Source: Eutypa lata (Eukaryota > Ascomycota > Sordariomycetes > Xylariales > Diatrypaceae). From it: a DNA stretch of 64,000 nt. The notes beneath the pieces are model-generated. The model made no database searches and was not told the DNA's origin. It worked only from the letters and a program-made list of their open reading frames with translations. The stretch covers positions 2,108,001 to 2,172,000 of the forward strand of contig JAKULF010000001.1 in the NCBI GenBank assembly GCA_022661535.1, given 5' to 3'. The translations under genes and the position numbers were made by a program. Positions 46,601 through 57,892 of this stretch are shown in pieces (positions within the stretch are counted from its first letter, which is position 1; every line of letters starts with the position of its first letter).

Positions 46601-47070
46601 GAGAACAACAACAACTGGTAGGGGGAAAGCAACGGTTTAAGAACCTCCTCCTGAGACAGGAGGAGGAAGAGAGGGCGATAGGCGCGGTGTCGCCGCCGCT
46701 ACCAGAACACCCGGCTAAGACGCTGCTTAGAAGGCTTGAGGGCGTCTATGGCAGGGCGCTGCTGTTCTTCCATGGCGTGCATCCGGATGATGATGCTGTT
46801 GTTGGCGCCTTGTGGAACCCTACTAGTTCTCGTAGGACGTTTACGGCGGGTTTGCCTTGTTCATTTATGCCTGTTGAGGGGGGTGGGGATGGTGATGAGG
46901 ATGTGGATGTGGACGAGGATGGGGTTGGAGATGGAGATGGAGAGCAGAATAAGGACAGGAGGGAGATGTACGAGGTTAATAGGCAGGCTATACTCGCGGA
47001 GATTGCGAGGATCGGCGGCGATTTGATTGAGGGGATTGATGTCAAGGGTGATGATGATGGGGAGACGTGA
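43651..47070 (+). CDS. UTP22: U3 snoRNA-associated protein 22 (Nrap family), 1139 aa
   Basis: A single long exon from the ATG at 43651. The protein carries the full Nrap architecture: a basic N-terminus (KRRKINHS), then the tandem nucleotidyltransferase-like and PAP/OAS1-like repeats. Landmarks include ANVVGSYALKTMIKS (degenerate polymerase-fold GS motif), DACILGRVWLQQRGFG, HFEWAVLVALLLQGGG, SPSIRLVKRFFSAHKLSAHFSEE, HPYPTPPTSAATGFLRTLLLLSRWDW and DLDPRSLFQVSLREYDVVIRL. The active-site carboxylates typical of real nucleotidyltransferases are not evident, as known for Utp22. It works in the nucleolus within the UTP-C part of the small-subunit processome, in 18S rRNA maturation. An acidic, low-complexity loop (GDEDVDVDEDGVGDGDGE) near residues 1075-1100 is unusually long. 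Confidence 0.92.
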   Translation: MEENFAKRRKINHSNDASFLETSSVAASAMGPSGASAFVLETEELLKDVKLDYPKALPGVDNILRQFKDTIEALEPHDPTPIVELSTKFEKTNRIAIPFPDPRPAKDSPYKLSFAKPVQANVVGSYALKTMIKSASDQTVDMIIVMPSSIFQEKDYLNLRYFYKRAYYLAYVASGLRKEHGSSLDLTFDYLNGNPLLPVLVARSKQSSNKKDTAKNATQNPVWGIRVIPTAPEGYFPVSKLSATSNAIRQGKAGETKEAKLPTPFYNATLKAESLFTSYLKLLHRTSVSCPAFKDACILGRVWLQQRGFGGNITDGGFGHFEWAVLVALLLQGGGRKGEAVLSTSLHSTQLFKGTLQFLASANLHKKPVVIGGKPSDLESIRQSGPVLYDVTRELNVLFKMTPWSITMLAEQAKGSLAALNDDPNGQFDSLFIMKAYQPLQMFDLLVKLNLPSSNADHDSTDCKGFTWNYSERVYQTVTKAMGDRAQLIHIETPKLASWPIANSAPKTKKGNIVVGIVVDATNASQGREYGPPYEQKKEAAKFREFWGEKSDLWQFPDGNIVESLDWTAYSPLGFPGICEAIIRYILNFRLKVDDSDITIHGQDFSKIISSAPSDGAAFDAARQAFQQFERDVRALEDLPLHVRQIVPICPELRHASLRIPSLVDRRRSPHPMDVVLSFEASGKWPEENLAAIQRAKLAFLLKIGSSLEESKDEITTHLGLETVERDVEDLAFLDVVYESGFSFRVRVHSGLEETLLERQTKDKTLERHQRTEAAELLATFKRTYANLPLHTQTIATSCTRFPALSPSIRLVKRFFSAHKLSAHFSEELLELFALQAFLKPHPYPTPPTSAATGFLRTLLLLSRWDWRDEPLVVDPSGSDLSSPHHRAEIRTRLDAWRNIDPAMNRTVLFVATPHDATGTAYTPPGRPSRVVATRMTTLARSACRLVRERGLDLDPRSLFQVSLREYDVVIRLARGVLRGLEGREQQQLVGGKQRFKNLLLRQEEEERAIGAVSPPLPEHPAKTLLRRLEGVYGRALLFFHGVHPDDDAVVGALWNPTSSRRTFTAGLPCSFMPVEGGGDGDEDVDVDEDGVGDGDGEQNKDRREMYEVNRQAILAEIARIGGDLIEGIDVKGDDDGET

Positions 47071-48644
47071 TATTATGTGCTGGTGTAGCGTTAGTTGTTT
47101 TTGGATCACTTTACTACCTTGATACAGCGTATCGCACCAAATGCATATATATCAGGACGTTCATAAGAGTATAGCATTGTGCTCTACTATATTGAGATCA
47201 AATTAACTGAGTACTTGTTAAGACCTGACCATCTCGAAACATCTCGTCGCCTCTTCAGTGCGACCTTTCTCAATCGTTCGTTCGAGGTTCTGGGCCTAGT
47301 ATGGCACGCATATGCTAATCTATAAGTTTCGTGTATAAGATCGCTTTGCAGATCTATCACGGGACTTGAACGAATAAAGGGGGCTAAATCTACCTACCTA
47401 TGCTACCTGCAACCACGTGGCGTGGCTAAAGGGTGGGTGCTTAAAAGCTTGAATTAATGCCTTCGAGACGTCACCTCATAACTACCTATGTATTACATAC
47501 CTAGAGGCTTGTTTATGTAGATCTCGCGCCCTATTGTCCCGCTGGAATGTTTCTTAGATCGCATTATTTCCACCACTTAAGACGTTGGGATAGATGAGGT
47601 GAACCATATATTATAATAATACGGGAGTATGTATGATCGCAGATTCTGGACGATCTTGTTTCAGCGTGGGTATAAAGTACGTAGGTAATACGATTGACAG
47701 TTTCAATGTTTATACGAACTGCAAGTGGCGCTAACTAACTAACGGAGGTCCACATTCGGATAAGGGGGAAAGAAGCCGCCCAGGCTAACATTGACTGTAA
47801 TACCCATGAATATACTTACTTCTAGGGTAGATAGCTCCGTTCTCAGATTATCGAAGCAGAATGAAATATTGATACCAGCTCGTTCTTTTATATTTTGTTA
47901 CCCTTAATATTTAGTAGCATCACGGTCGGTGAGAGTATATCCGAGTTAAAACTAGGAATATGTACCTGTCTAAGCACCTAGGTAGTATCCATCCACATCT
48001 AGAGACAGGCTATATAGGAGCTGTCATATTAAGCTTCTTTCAGGTGGAGCCAACCCCATCTACCTAGCCTTCATCGCCCTATAAAAACCCCAGGTTTCTT
48101 GTTTCCCTGTTCTAATTAGGGACTCGGAGCAGTCGGGACTCGGGTGCACATCCTACATAAGTAGGCATGGCCCATTTGGTTCTCCGCAAATATCGACAGA
48201 AGAGATCATAGCGTCGTTACGTACGTATATAATGAATGGATTATGGCAGGGTGTGAGCAAAGTGGTATGTATTTGCTAGGTAAGTAGGTGGTATTGGACC
48301 AACAACCTAACCCACTCACGCAACCCCCGAATTAGCCGATACGGGGTCTGGCGATGATGATACGCCGAAGATTTCCGTTGTTTTTGTTCTAGCACGTAGC
48401 ATTCACGTGTGGATCAATGTCATACCTATATATCAATCGATCGATCGTCATCTGTAATTATATAGTATATGCAGGAACCCTTTTAATCGTTTTGTGTCTG
48501 ACTTGACATACCTACCTAGGTAAGTAGTTAGCTTTAATTCAACATACATATTACTTACTTACAATCTTAAGGCTACCTCGTTAATTACTTGGGTAGTTAG
48601 AGCACCTGGTATTTTTTTTGCGCCGCTCCTCCATCATCATCTTC
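47071..48644. other. intergenic
   Basis: No gene is supported. The TACCTA/TAGGTA motif is dense here (for example 47390-47400, 47978-47990 and 48509-48527). Confidence 0.5.
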
Positions 48645-49098
48645 ATGACGATGCTCCGCTCCCTCCTCCTCGCGGCAGGCGCCGCGACGTCCGCACTCGC
48701 CGCCGACTGGATCTCCCCCGGCGCCGTGTGGTACGACACCGACGGCAACAAGATCGAGGCCCACGGCGGCGGCGTCGTGTTGCGTGGCGACACGTACTAT
48801 TGGGTTGGACATGCGTCTAGCAGTGAGTTGACCTAATGATACCCCTACCTCTCGCCATCATTTTGATTGTTATGGTGTACATGATGGCTTTTTTTTTCTT
48901 CCTTCTATTTTGTGCAGGGTAAAAACAGAGATCTGATTGTGGATTTTTGATTACGTTCTACTGGGCAAATAGACCAGACCCCGATGATGTACTCCTCCAC
49001 CGATCTGGTGAACTGGAAGAATCTCGGGCAGCAGGCTAGCTCCGTCTCGGGGATGTGGAGGCCTAAGATCGCGAAGCCGAATGGGTCGTACTGGGTAA

Positions 49099-49171
<73 letters not shown>

Positions 49172-50913
49172 TAGAGCCCAGTTTCCTGTTTTGATAGTGG
49201 AAGAAAGGAGGGGAAAAAAGCATTTAGGTTCTGGGACGAAGCGGTGAAAATGCTAACCTGGTTATTATATGGTAATTACCGCCATCTGTAGCTCTACGGC
49301 CAACAAGACCGCTACGTCCTCTCTCTGAAGTCCTCGGAGTTCACCAGCGGATACGGGCAGTCCGCGAAGGTGCATCTACCGCCTAGTGATTACTCCTATT
49401 CTGACACTGGGATGTTCTACGATGAGAATGACCGTAAGCCTTTTTTCCTCTTACCTAACTACCTAGAGTTTGGAAATAAACTATTTGTTGATGATATCCT
49501 CGGATGGATACAGAGACTTGGTATCTTTTAACGAGCGCGGACCACAACATCGTTCAGATCAACATTATCAATTCGGATGGGACGGTCGGTGATCTGATGT
49601 CGGATCTACGTAAGTCTCCTTGTTCTCCTTTATAGGTATTTTCTTACATAGCCTTCGCTTCTTGTCCCCCCCTGCACCCGCCACTTTGCCTTCTTCAAAA
49701 TAAACACATCTTCTTCCAACATTCATTAACAAATCCCAACCAACGAAACAGGATTCGGGGGCTACGAGGCGCCCGGGATCGTCAAAGCAGACGGGGTATA
49801 CTTCCTGATCGCATCGGGCAAGACGGGATGGCGCTCCAACCCGAACAAGGTGTTCTGGGCCGATTCGATCCAGGGCCCCTGGGACGGGGGTTCCGACATC
49901 GCGCCCCAGGCCGAGAACACGTACAACTCGCAGAACACCTTCGAGCTGACGGTCAAGGGCTCCGAGCAGACCACCTATATCTATATGGGCGACTCGTGGG
50001 ATTCCAAGGGCGGCGCGGACTCGAACTATGTCTGGTTGCCTATGGATATTGACACAGGGTGGGCTTTCTTTGATTTTTCTTTAGTTTCTTTAGTTTCTTT
50101 TTTCTTTCCTTTTTTCCTTTTTTTCCTTTTTTCTTCTTTTCTTCTGTACCAAGATATGTTATACTCTCGGTGAGATAGAGAGGAAGCATCGTCTTCTAAC
50201 TTGATAATTGAGCAGATCGCATTCTATCACCTTACAATACCATGAGTCGTGGAAGGTCGATGTCAAGACTGGCGCTGTGTCATACCCGAGCACGTTGAAG
50301 CGCTACGAAGCGGAGGACGCAGGTTTATCCGGCAAAGCAGGTATGTACATGTTCACAAGAGACCACCCGTGGAAATGTAAAAAAGCGAAGTACTCATCAG
50401 AGAATCAGTGGCCAGGAAATGTGACGACTGCATTAGCAAGCGGGATGTGCACCAAGGTATTTATACACATGACACTCATAACTTCGAGCCAACCTAAACG
50501 CTATTTTGAACAAGAGGTTATTGACAATTCACCACAGTCAGCAGCGACAGCGAAGTGACCTTCCATAATGTGACGGGCACGGGCTCCCTGCAATGGTTCG
50601 CGTTCCACTACAAAGTCAACGACCCAGAAGCTGGCGAGGCGTACATTTACGTCAATGATGAGCCGGCGGTCAACATATCCAGTCTTAATCACCGGGCTGG
50701 GTATCACCCCGTGGTCCCCGTTCAGCTGAAGCTACAGCCTGGCGACGTGAACACGATTACCGTTGGATCTGTAGGCACTGAAGGTAAGGAGTAGACCACC
50801 TGCCCAAAATTTGTGTTTGAGTTGTTTGTTTTGTGTGCTAACGCTTGTCTCCCTGAGCAGACTTCCAAATGTCCGTTGATTGCATCGAGCTGTACAAGGA
50901 GGATGATTTGTAG
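48645..50913 (+). CDS. secreted GH43 (exo-beta-1,3-galactanase-like) with C-terminal CBM, 444 aa
   Basis: Nine exons: 48645-48822, 48973-49094, 49292-49433, 49514-49609, 49752-50058, 50216-50340, 50391-50456, 50538-50783 and 50861-50913. A signal peptide (MTMLRSLLLAAGAATSALA) precedes a five-bladed GH43 domain with IEAHGGG, YSSTDLVNWK, YSDTGMFYDEN, YEAPGIV (Glu185, presumed acid) and NSQNTFEL (Gln240). The 55-residue gap between these two equals that between Glu208 and Gln263 of Phanerochaete Pc1,3Gal43A (from memory). From about residue 308, YEAEDAGLSG...EVTFHNVTGTGSLQWFAFHY is a CBM35-like beta sandwich. The exon at 50391-50456 reads VARKCDDCISKRDVHQ, which only splicing reveals. It likely trims galactan side chains of plant arabinogalactan proteins. 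Confidence 0.85.
49102..49163. repeat. (AG)n microsatellite in intron 2 of the GH43 gene
   Basis: About 31 uninterrupted AG units begin just after the GTAAGT donor of intron 49095-49291, followed by an interrupted tail. The tract accounts for a third of this unusually long intron. Confidence 0.95.
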
Positions 50914-51962
50914 TCTGGGATAGTCAGGGGTTGTTTTGAAGGGGCGGGATGAAAACAGAGACGGAGTCCACATAGTTACACATAACTTTTGTTCAACATT
51001 CTTTTCACAAATTAGTTCGGATTCTACTACTGACATATGGCGTGTCGACCTCGATTGTATATAAGCTATACATAAGCTACAGAGAGGAAAGCCTATTCAA
51101 TATATATTTACAATTTAATCACTGCCTGTCTTTGATGACTTCTGTGTATCTAAACAATGGTAGCCATAGTGTCTGAGTGTATAACTTCAACGTTACCTAA
51201 CCTAGTGTAACATATTATCTCATGATCCGAAGACGGGAGATTCTAATTTTCTCAAATCAAAACTTGTTATGCTGTGAATAGATGCTCGTCTCGTCTAAAG
51301 CGTCGGATGATACCGTACAAGCACCAATCAACATTGGATTAGTCATGATTCCTCTCCACCCCCACATTACCTTAGCGGATCGTTAGCACTGGGCCCCTGT
51401 AAGTTGCCCCTTAGTTACATCTTCTATAGGCTGACGAACCGATAAGGTTTCAAGGCGGTTCATCTCAGATTATATAACTCGCTACTTTCATGAACTGTGT
51501 GCGTATTGTATTCCAATGAAATCCACATGCTACCTAAGCTCTATAGCACATCATTCTTTGTATATACACTGAAACCCCTATTCCCTCTGTAGCTACAGTA
51601 CTCCAACGATACTGCCGGCAGTGCCGGCTCTCGTTCTCGAACCTGTTTTAGGATCGTCGCCAAGATCATGGGCCTTGGCTGGGCTGTGGAGTCACACCAA
51701 ATACCAGAATAGGAATCGAGACGACACTGGCCCCATTTCCATCCTTACTAATAAGACCTGTGTTACACGGTATCTTCCGCGAATATTATTTTTCCATACA
51801 CATCGCTCGCTGACCTAAGAAAGGCTTTACCGCGGTGTGGTCTTTTCTTATTCTTCATCTTCGGCCTTCTGATACAGCAATTCGGCATTACATGTTCTAA
51901 GACCTACATCTAGTTAGTTCCGTCGGTAAGTTAGATGCGAAGAAAGGAACGATATCACCATC
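50914..51962. other. intergenic
   Basis: No gene or structured repeat is recognised between the GH43 and Clr5-domain genes. Confidence 0.5.
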
Positions 51963-53707
51963 ATGTCGGTCGCTGCGCCGCCACCAACGACGAAATGGGC
52001 TAGCGCCGAGGACTGGACGCGCCACAAGGATACCATCATCAAGCTCTACGCTCACGAAAGCTTGACCTTAAAGGAGGTGATTCCCATCATGGAGAGAGAG
52101 CACGACTTCTATGCGACGTAAGTCCACCCGTTTCGATGATTTAATGTCGCAATTTCTTTCCCGGGCTAATCAATGTCAGTGCCAAGATGTACAAGACTCG
52201 ATTAGGTAGATGGGGCATCTACAAGTACGGCAGAAGGACAGCCGAGGACTCACGTAGTGCCAGTTCTGCTGAGCCTTCGACTCAAGAGTCGGTATCGCCA
52301 CCGGGAGAAGTGACCGTCCTGGATCGTCGAAGGGCGCGCAGACGCGATAGGCATCGAGGGGCTGATGTGCCTTCCTCTTACTCTGCCCCCAAATCTAAAG
52401 CATGTTATCATCCCCACCAGGCTCAACATCTAGAAGACGCAGCCTCGTCATTGCCGTCATCATCATCGCCATCAACATCAACATCAACATCAACATCAAC
52501 ATCAACATCAACATCAACATCAACATCAACATCAACATCAACATCATCACCATCACCATCCTCATCTCAAGCTCTACTAAGCCTGCTGCAAGCTCCCGAC
52601 GACCTACGGTTCCCCGAGGAATGCATCAGCATCGTACACAACTACGCGATCGGGGCCTGGGAGCTCGGCCTCTGGGGCGCGCAGCTCGACCGATCGACGG
52701 GGGTGTTCGCGCCCAGCGCCGAGCTGACGCAGTGGAACGGCCTGACGTCCGTCGCGACGATGCTGCTGCAGCGGCGGACGACGTCGGCCTTCCGCGTCCT
52801 GCAGATCTGCTTCGACCGGTACAAGAGCCTGCTGCTGAGCCACACACCCTGGCTGTTCGTCTCGACGTACGCCTTCGTGCTCCGCACCTCCCGGTCCCAC
52901 CCGGAGCTCGCCCGCTGCTTCCTGCGCTACGCCCGCGACCTCGCCCGCATCGTCAAGCACCCGCCCTCTCACCCCTACTGCCGCCTCCTGGATGCCATGT
53001 GCCGCATGGGCCCCGCCCGCATGGAGACCTGCGCCGCCGACCTCCTCGAGTCCTGCCTCGCTGCCATCCAGCAGACCTTCGGTCCCGACGGCAGCGACAT
53101 GGCGCACATGGTCGTCTACGCTACCGATGCGTGCGTGTCGAGCGGGCTGCTCACGCCGGACGCCGCGCGGTCTAAGCTGCAGAGTCTCCTCGCGAAAACC
53201 AAGCGCACCAGCGAAGATGGTCGGAGCAACGGCGGAGGCAACGGTGGTGGTGGCATTCCCCCCAGCGGCGATGCCGACATCGAGCAGAGATTCATACCGG
53301 GCGTGCAGCTGAGCATGGTGCGGGCGAACTACTGGCAGGGCAACCGGGCGGAGGCGCAGCGGCTCATGCGGCAGGTGCCGTCGGGCCTGCCCGAGTGGGC
53401 GTTCGCGTCGGAGATCATGTCGCTGGTGTACGAGGCGGAGGAGCGGCCGAACGCGCACGCGCGGCTCCTGCGGACCGGCCACCGGTGGGGCGCGTACATC
53501 AAGGAGATCAAGATCGTGAACCCGTGGGTCCTGAGCCCCCTCGTCGACTTCCACGTCTACATCGAGCGCTTCGCCGACACCAACAGCGACGCCAAGCGCG
53601 TCCGCGAGGACTTCGAGACCGGAATGGAGATCCTCTGCGAGATGGTCTGCGAGATCAACCTCAACACGGGCGTGCCCAAGGGGGAGGATATACAAGTTTT
53701 TGATTGA
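51963..53707 (+). CDS. Clr5-domain protein, 560 aa
   Basis: Exons 51963-52117 and 52180-53707 flank a 62-nt intron (GTAAGT...CAG) placed within the N-terminal domain. The joined start KWASAEDWTRHKDTIIKLYAHESLTLKEVIPIMEREHDFYATAKMYKTRLGRWGIYKYG is spread over both exons in short recognisable pieces (SAEDWTRHKDTIIKLYA; MYKTRLGRWGIYKY), the Clr5 domain found at the N-terminus of many filamentous-fungal proteins. After a basic patch (DRRRARRRDRHR) comes a Ser/Thr run coded by a hexanucleotide repeat, then a long helical region (FRVLQICFDRYKSLLL, HPELARCFLRYARDLARIV) with a Gly/Asn-rich insert near residue 405. Clr5 proteins are thought to act in the nucleus, by analogy with fission-yeast Clr5; the role here is unknown. 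Confidence 0.85.
52471..52545 (+). repeat. (TCAACA)n in-frame microsatellite
   Basis: About 12 hexamer units inside exon 2 of the Clr5-domain gene, coding an alternating Ser-Thr run. Length change in steps of one unit keeps the frame. Confidence 0.95.
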
Positions 53708-53734
53708 TGGATGGATGGATGGATGGATGGATGG
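53706..53734. repeat. (GATG)n microsatellite at the stop codon of the Clr5 gene
   Basis: Seven tetramer units start directly at the TGA stop (53705-53707) and occupy the first bases of the 3' UTR. Confidence 0.9.
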
Positions 53735-54718
53735 AATGTATGTGGTTTACCTATGTGTTGAATCAGAGATCGTTTGTGTAAACTAGTAGTGTATTAAGCG
53801 AAGTTAAATATATCCTAGGCAAGATATGAACAGATGATTAATCCTAAAAGTTGGTCTTTCACCTAGCGTTGAAAACGTATTTGGGTAACTGGGACATAAG
53901 GCCAAGGCTACCAATTTGAAAATTTCGTATCCAGAATGCCACCACTACACTACAAGTCGTCAGCTGTGGCTTTTCTTCTTGTTCGAAGGGGGTGGCGATG
54001 TTGCACACATTCAATCCTGCCTGCCTGCCTGCTTACATGGTGTTACATTGGGGGCGGTTTCGTTGATGGCGGTTAGCCTGTTAATGGCATGGGTTCACGT
54101 TTTCTTCGTATTCTATATTTGTTTCTTTTTTTTTTTTTTTTTTCCTAAATAAGAAGGAAAGGAGACGTCTATCGTTGTCCGTTTTTCCATCAAAAAGGTT
54201 TGTCTCGTATAATGGGATTAGTTAGCTGCAAAGTGCTACGAGCTTAATCATCTTCCAATTCTTCACTTCTCGATGTGCTTCCCCCCTGTAATCTGGAAAC
54301 AACGCCTCCATTCAGCCTTATGCATCTGACTGCAGGGATTATATCACATCCCTGTGATATAAGTATATGCCTTGCTTCAGGATTTTGAAGTATACCACTG
54401 TCTTAACTAGCTAGATAGAACATGCCGGACGCCTCCAAATACACGACCACCATGCAACTTCCTTAATGAGTGCTTTATCCGACTCCGTACGCTCCTTTCT
54501 AACGCCACGATACTGCCGATCCACCCTAATCGGGAGCAGGGGCTTTCTTGGGGATTTGACGAGCTGATACAAAAGCGTCGGCGGCTTTGCTCAGCTGAAT
54601 TTCCCGTCTTCCTTTAAAGAAGCTCCAGGAGTTGGTTTGTGCTTCACTCCCTCCTCTCACACTCGTTCTATGGAAAATATCCCCTTCAATGCTCTGGTAC
54701 ATATGCTAATCCGACGCG
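53735..54718. other. intergenic
   Basis: Includes an 18-nt T run at about 54126-54143. No gene is supported. Confidence 0.5.
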
Positions 54719-55578
54719 ATGAAGTTAATAAGCTCGTATGACGCACTTCGAGTTATATACACATTTATTTTCTTCTCTTATGTTGAACTAGCTGAGGCCT
54801 TGAGGAATTGGCCGATTCTGGCTCCGGTTGCTGGAGAAAGTATAATTGCGGATGTGCCTTACCTAATACGATGGACCAACGACACTTCAGGACCGGTGTC
54901 ACTGACATTGGACTATGATGATGAGCCTGTGGTGATCAGCTGTAAGTGATTATATTTTCTCCGCTGCTGTTGTTCCCTTGAAACATTCGTCCCTATTGAC
55001 ATGTACAAAGCGTCAACTCCGAATAATGGGAGCTTCACTTGGGCTCCGGGCATTGTGTTCGCAGCAGATTACGACTACTACCTGTCCGTCTGCGATCTTA
55101 ATCTAGACTCGAGTGAGTGCAGCGTCACGTCCGATGGGAGGTTTCATATTAGATCGTCTTCGAGTTCAACTTCTTCCTCAATTTCTTCAACGACATCCTT
55201 ATCTTCAACTAGTTCAGCTACTACTAAGGAATCAACAACGAGGTGAGATTGATATCCCATTCCCAGTTGTGATTCAATAGTTGACTCAGAATGTATCTAC
55301 CCAGCTCTTTGCCATCGAATACCGCCTCCGGAGATCCCGGTCAGTCATCTAGCCCCTCGACTGGTAGTGTAGTCGGTATTAGTGTCGGTACAACGTTGGG
55401 AGTTCTGGTCCTAGCAGCTCTAGGCTGGTTGTTTTATAAGAGAATTCAGAACAAGACCCTGTCGCCAGCTGAGAAGTCGGCTACTCCGCTACAATATTAT
55501 TCACATGGAGAAGGCAATATGCAACAACGGTTGCCCTACGAGCTTAACGGTAATTCCCAACATAGGACGGCACAATAG
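54719..55578 (+). CDS. Kre9/Knh1-like wall protein with membrane anchor, 242 aa
   Basis: Exons 54719-54941, 55011-55242 and 55305-55578. A hydrophobic leader (YTFIFFSYVELAEA) is followed by an immunoglobulin-like N-terminal domain of the Kre9/Knh1 type: ILAPVAGESIIADVPYLIRWTND, SLTLDYDDEPV, NGSFTWAPGI and YDYYLSVCD. A Ser/Thr-rich stalk (residues about 125-170) leads to one membrane helix (VVGISVGTTLGVLVLAALGWLF, about 174-195) and a short basic-starting cytosolic tail (YKRIQNK). Yeast members of this family are involved in beta-1,6-glucan assembly, but a transmembrane anchor instead of a GPI signal suggests a cell-surface protein rather than a true Kre9 orthologue. Confidence 0.8.
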
Positions 55579-57892
55579 AAGAAAGATTAGCCCACTACAA
55601 CTTTGCTCGCTATTTTAAATCATTGACGGGTACAATTTAATATCACTGGTGTGTTTTTTTCGATGGTATATTGAATATGTATCTGGAACTGACGGAATCC
55701 ATTGGAGTGCTTAATCTAGGGTGGAATAAGGGTCGCGCGGATTCAGGGGTAGGAACAAAGAATTGTACGGATCTAAGATATATGAGCCACTGATAAACCT
55801 ATACCAAAGGACAACTTAATGTATATTTCATGCGGCGAAGGAATGAGTCAATTGAGGCAAAAATAATGGAATGAAACGGGTATGAAGGGGTAGGTTACCC
55901 CGATCCATTACACTTCATCCATCACCTTTTAACGATTAATACAGGACCTCCCTGGTACATTGGACGGGGAATCAATCAGGTTCTGTGTAAGTCTACATAT
56001 TAACTTGTACTGAGTACCTGCGTCATGCTGAAGGATTATCTTGTATTTTCATAATGCACAAGGGTGGTCACGGGGTTCACGCAAGGCGTAATTATATCTA
56101 GGAAAATGAATTTACGCCGCTTACGGCGTAAATGCTACCACTAAGGTTTCAGCTCGGATCCTATTGGAATAATAAGGTGTTATTGTGGCGTCCTTAAGCA
56201 TTGATGTGGTGACGGCCAATTTCATATTATTCCGGAGGTTTCTTTCCCCCCTTCCGTGTTAACTTGCAGTTTCATCTTCTCTTTTACTTGCTTTTACTCC
56301 TTGTCTGTTTTCATTCAATTCATTCTCATTTCTTCACGTTCTATCGAATAGTCTCGTATAATTCAAATTCGTTTATTACCTAAAAGATCACTAGAGGCCC
56401 TTGGATGAGTACAATTACTATTGATCGTTATTTGAAGGTCACCAGTGCTAGCATTGCCCTGTGGCTACGGAGTCAATGGCCCAAGCATATGATCCTAGGA
56501 ATAGAAGTATACTGTGTCTTTCTAAAGGATATCATAATACCCCTTAACCCCTATTCGAAAATGCTATCGTGGCAACCTAGCTCACTGTTCCCAGCTTAGT
56601 AACCCAAACAAGCGGCAGGATTGGCAGGATTGGGTAGCAATTGGAGATTCTCATGAAGCAGCCACCAAAATTGCATTCCCGTTCGATATTGGACCTTACC
56701 AAGGCTAGTTTTAACGATAAGGTGAAAATGAGCTTGAATAGGGATGACCTAGCTTTAACTCTTAGGGGCACGACGTAGCCATCAACCGCCGATGTCTAGA
56801 TTTTGCTGCTATTATCTCCGGGATATTTCGGATTTGACCAGTACCAAGGCCGTCCTGGAATTCTAAAACCCTAGGGAAAGGATTGAAACCTAGAGCAAAC
56901 TCTTAAAGCTTATAGGAACTGGCCCTTATTTTTGTGTTTCCATTTTAAGCATAAGTAGGTAGGAAAACTTATACCAAAGTCTTGGATAGAATGCCTTAGG
57001 GAATATAAACACAAGATATTAACGCTAATACATATAACAGGCCTCAAGTAGAGCATGAGCTCTGTCCATCCACCCATTTCAAGAGTATTATTCTCTTTCA
57101 AGCTGAAGAGTTGCGTAGCAAGAGGGTATGCTGGATGAAAGCCTGCAATCCCATAAATCCCGTTTACGCCAGAAATAAGTTGATACCTAAGAACATGTAA
57201 AAAGCAGGCAACTAGAGCATGCTTCCTTGGGCAGTGAACTAACTTCTGTGGCGTATTCATAATTTTTCTGAGGTGAGACATTACAGAGCTGTTAGGGAGT
57301 ACCGTTCAATAAGATATAGGTATTGCTATGGGTGAAAAGTTCCTTGCAGCAAAAAATACTATCGTGTACTACTCAGGTTAACTACAAATGAGGTGTTGTC
57401 GCCATCCAGTTGAATCGTATTTTTCAAGAACTTATCGATCCGATATATGAGAGCTGGAAGGATTCTTAGGTCTTGTGATTTATTCTTTTTCTTGTAGTCT
57501 AGGATGGTGGATTATGCTTAAGCATGGGAGAATGGACAAGATATGTTATGTCGTCAAGACCCCTCTCCAAGAAAGGCTCTGAGTTTCCATGCAGACACCT
57601 ACAGGAATAATGTTACCTGTATGGTAATTTTGAAAGTCTGCTAATTATATAGAAAGCAGAATAAAGGCCCACTGGGTAGCTCTCGGGTACTGCACATTCT
57701 ATAGGTTGCCTAAGTTCGCCTAGAGGATATGCCGGGACTTTGTTCTAGACCCATATGTGACCTCCCCAATCCATAAATTCTCAAGCTCGCAATTCTCCTT
57801 TGCCCACCCCACCCCTCTTATAAGTTCGATATTACACCCTTCACACTCTTGAATGTATTCCTCCTTTCAAGTTCATCATATTTTGTCCGAAA
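55579..57892. other. intergenic
   Basis: 2.3 kb without a supported gene. It holds a perfect 10-bp-arm hairpin at 56110-56133. A TATAAG match at 57819-57824 lies about 70 nt before the ASST-like gene. Confidence 0.5.
56110..56133. repeat. perfect hairpin, 10-bp arms, 4-nt loop
   Basis: ATTTACGCCG-CTTA-CGGCGTAAAT. It may be a small extruding palindrome, a protein-binding site or an ncRNA hairpin. Confidence 0.85.

Noticed and set aside
52604..53695. 363-codon minus-strand frame opposite the Clr5-domain gene
   Set aside because: Shadow of the GC-rich exon; no homology and no ATG-centred context.
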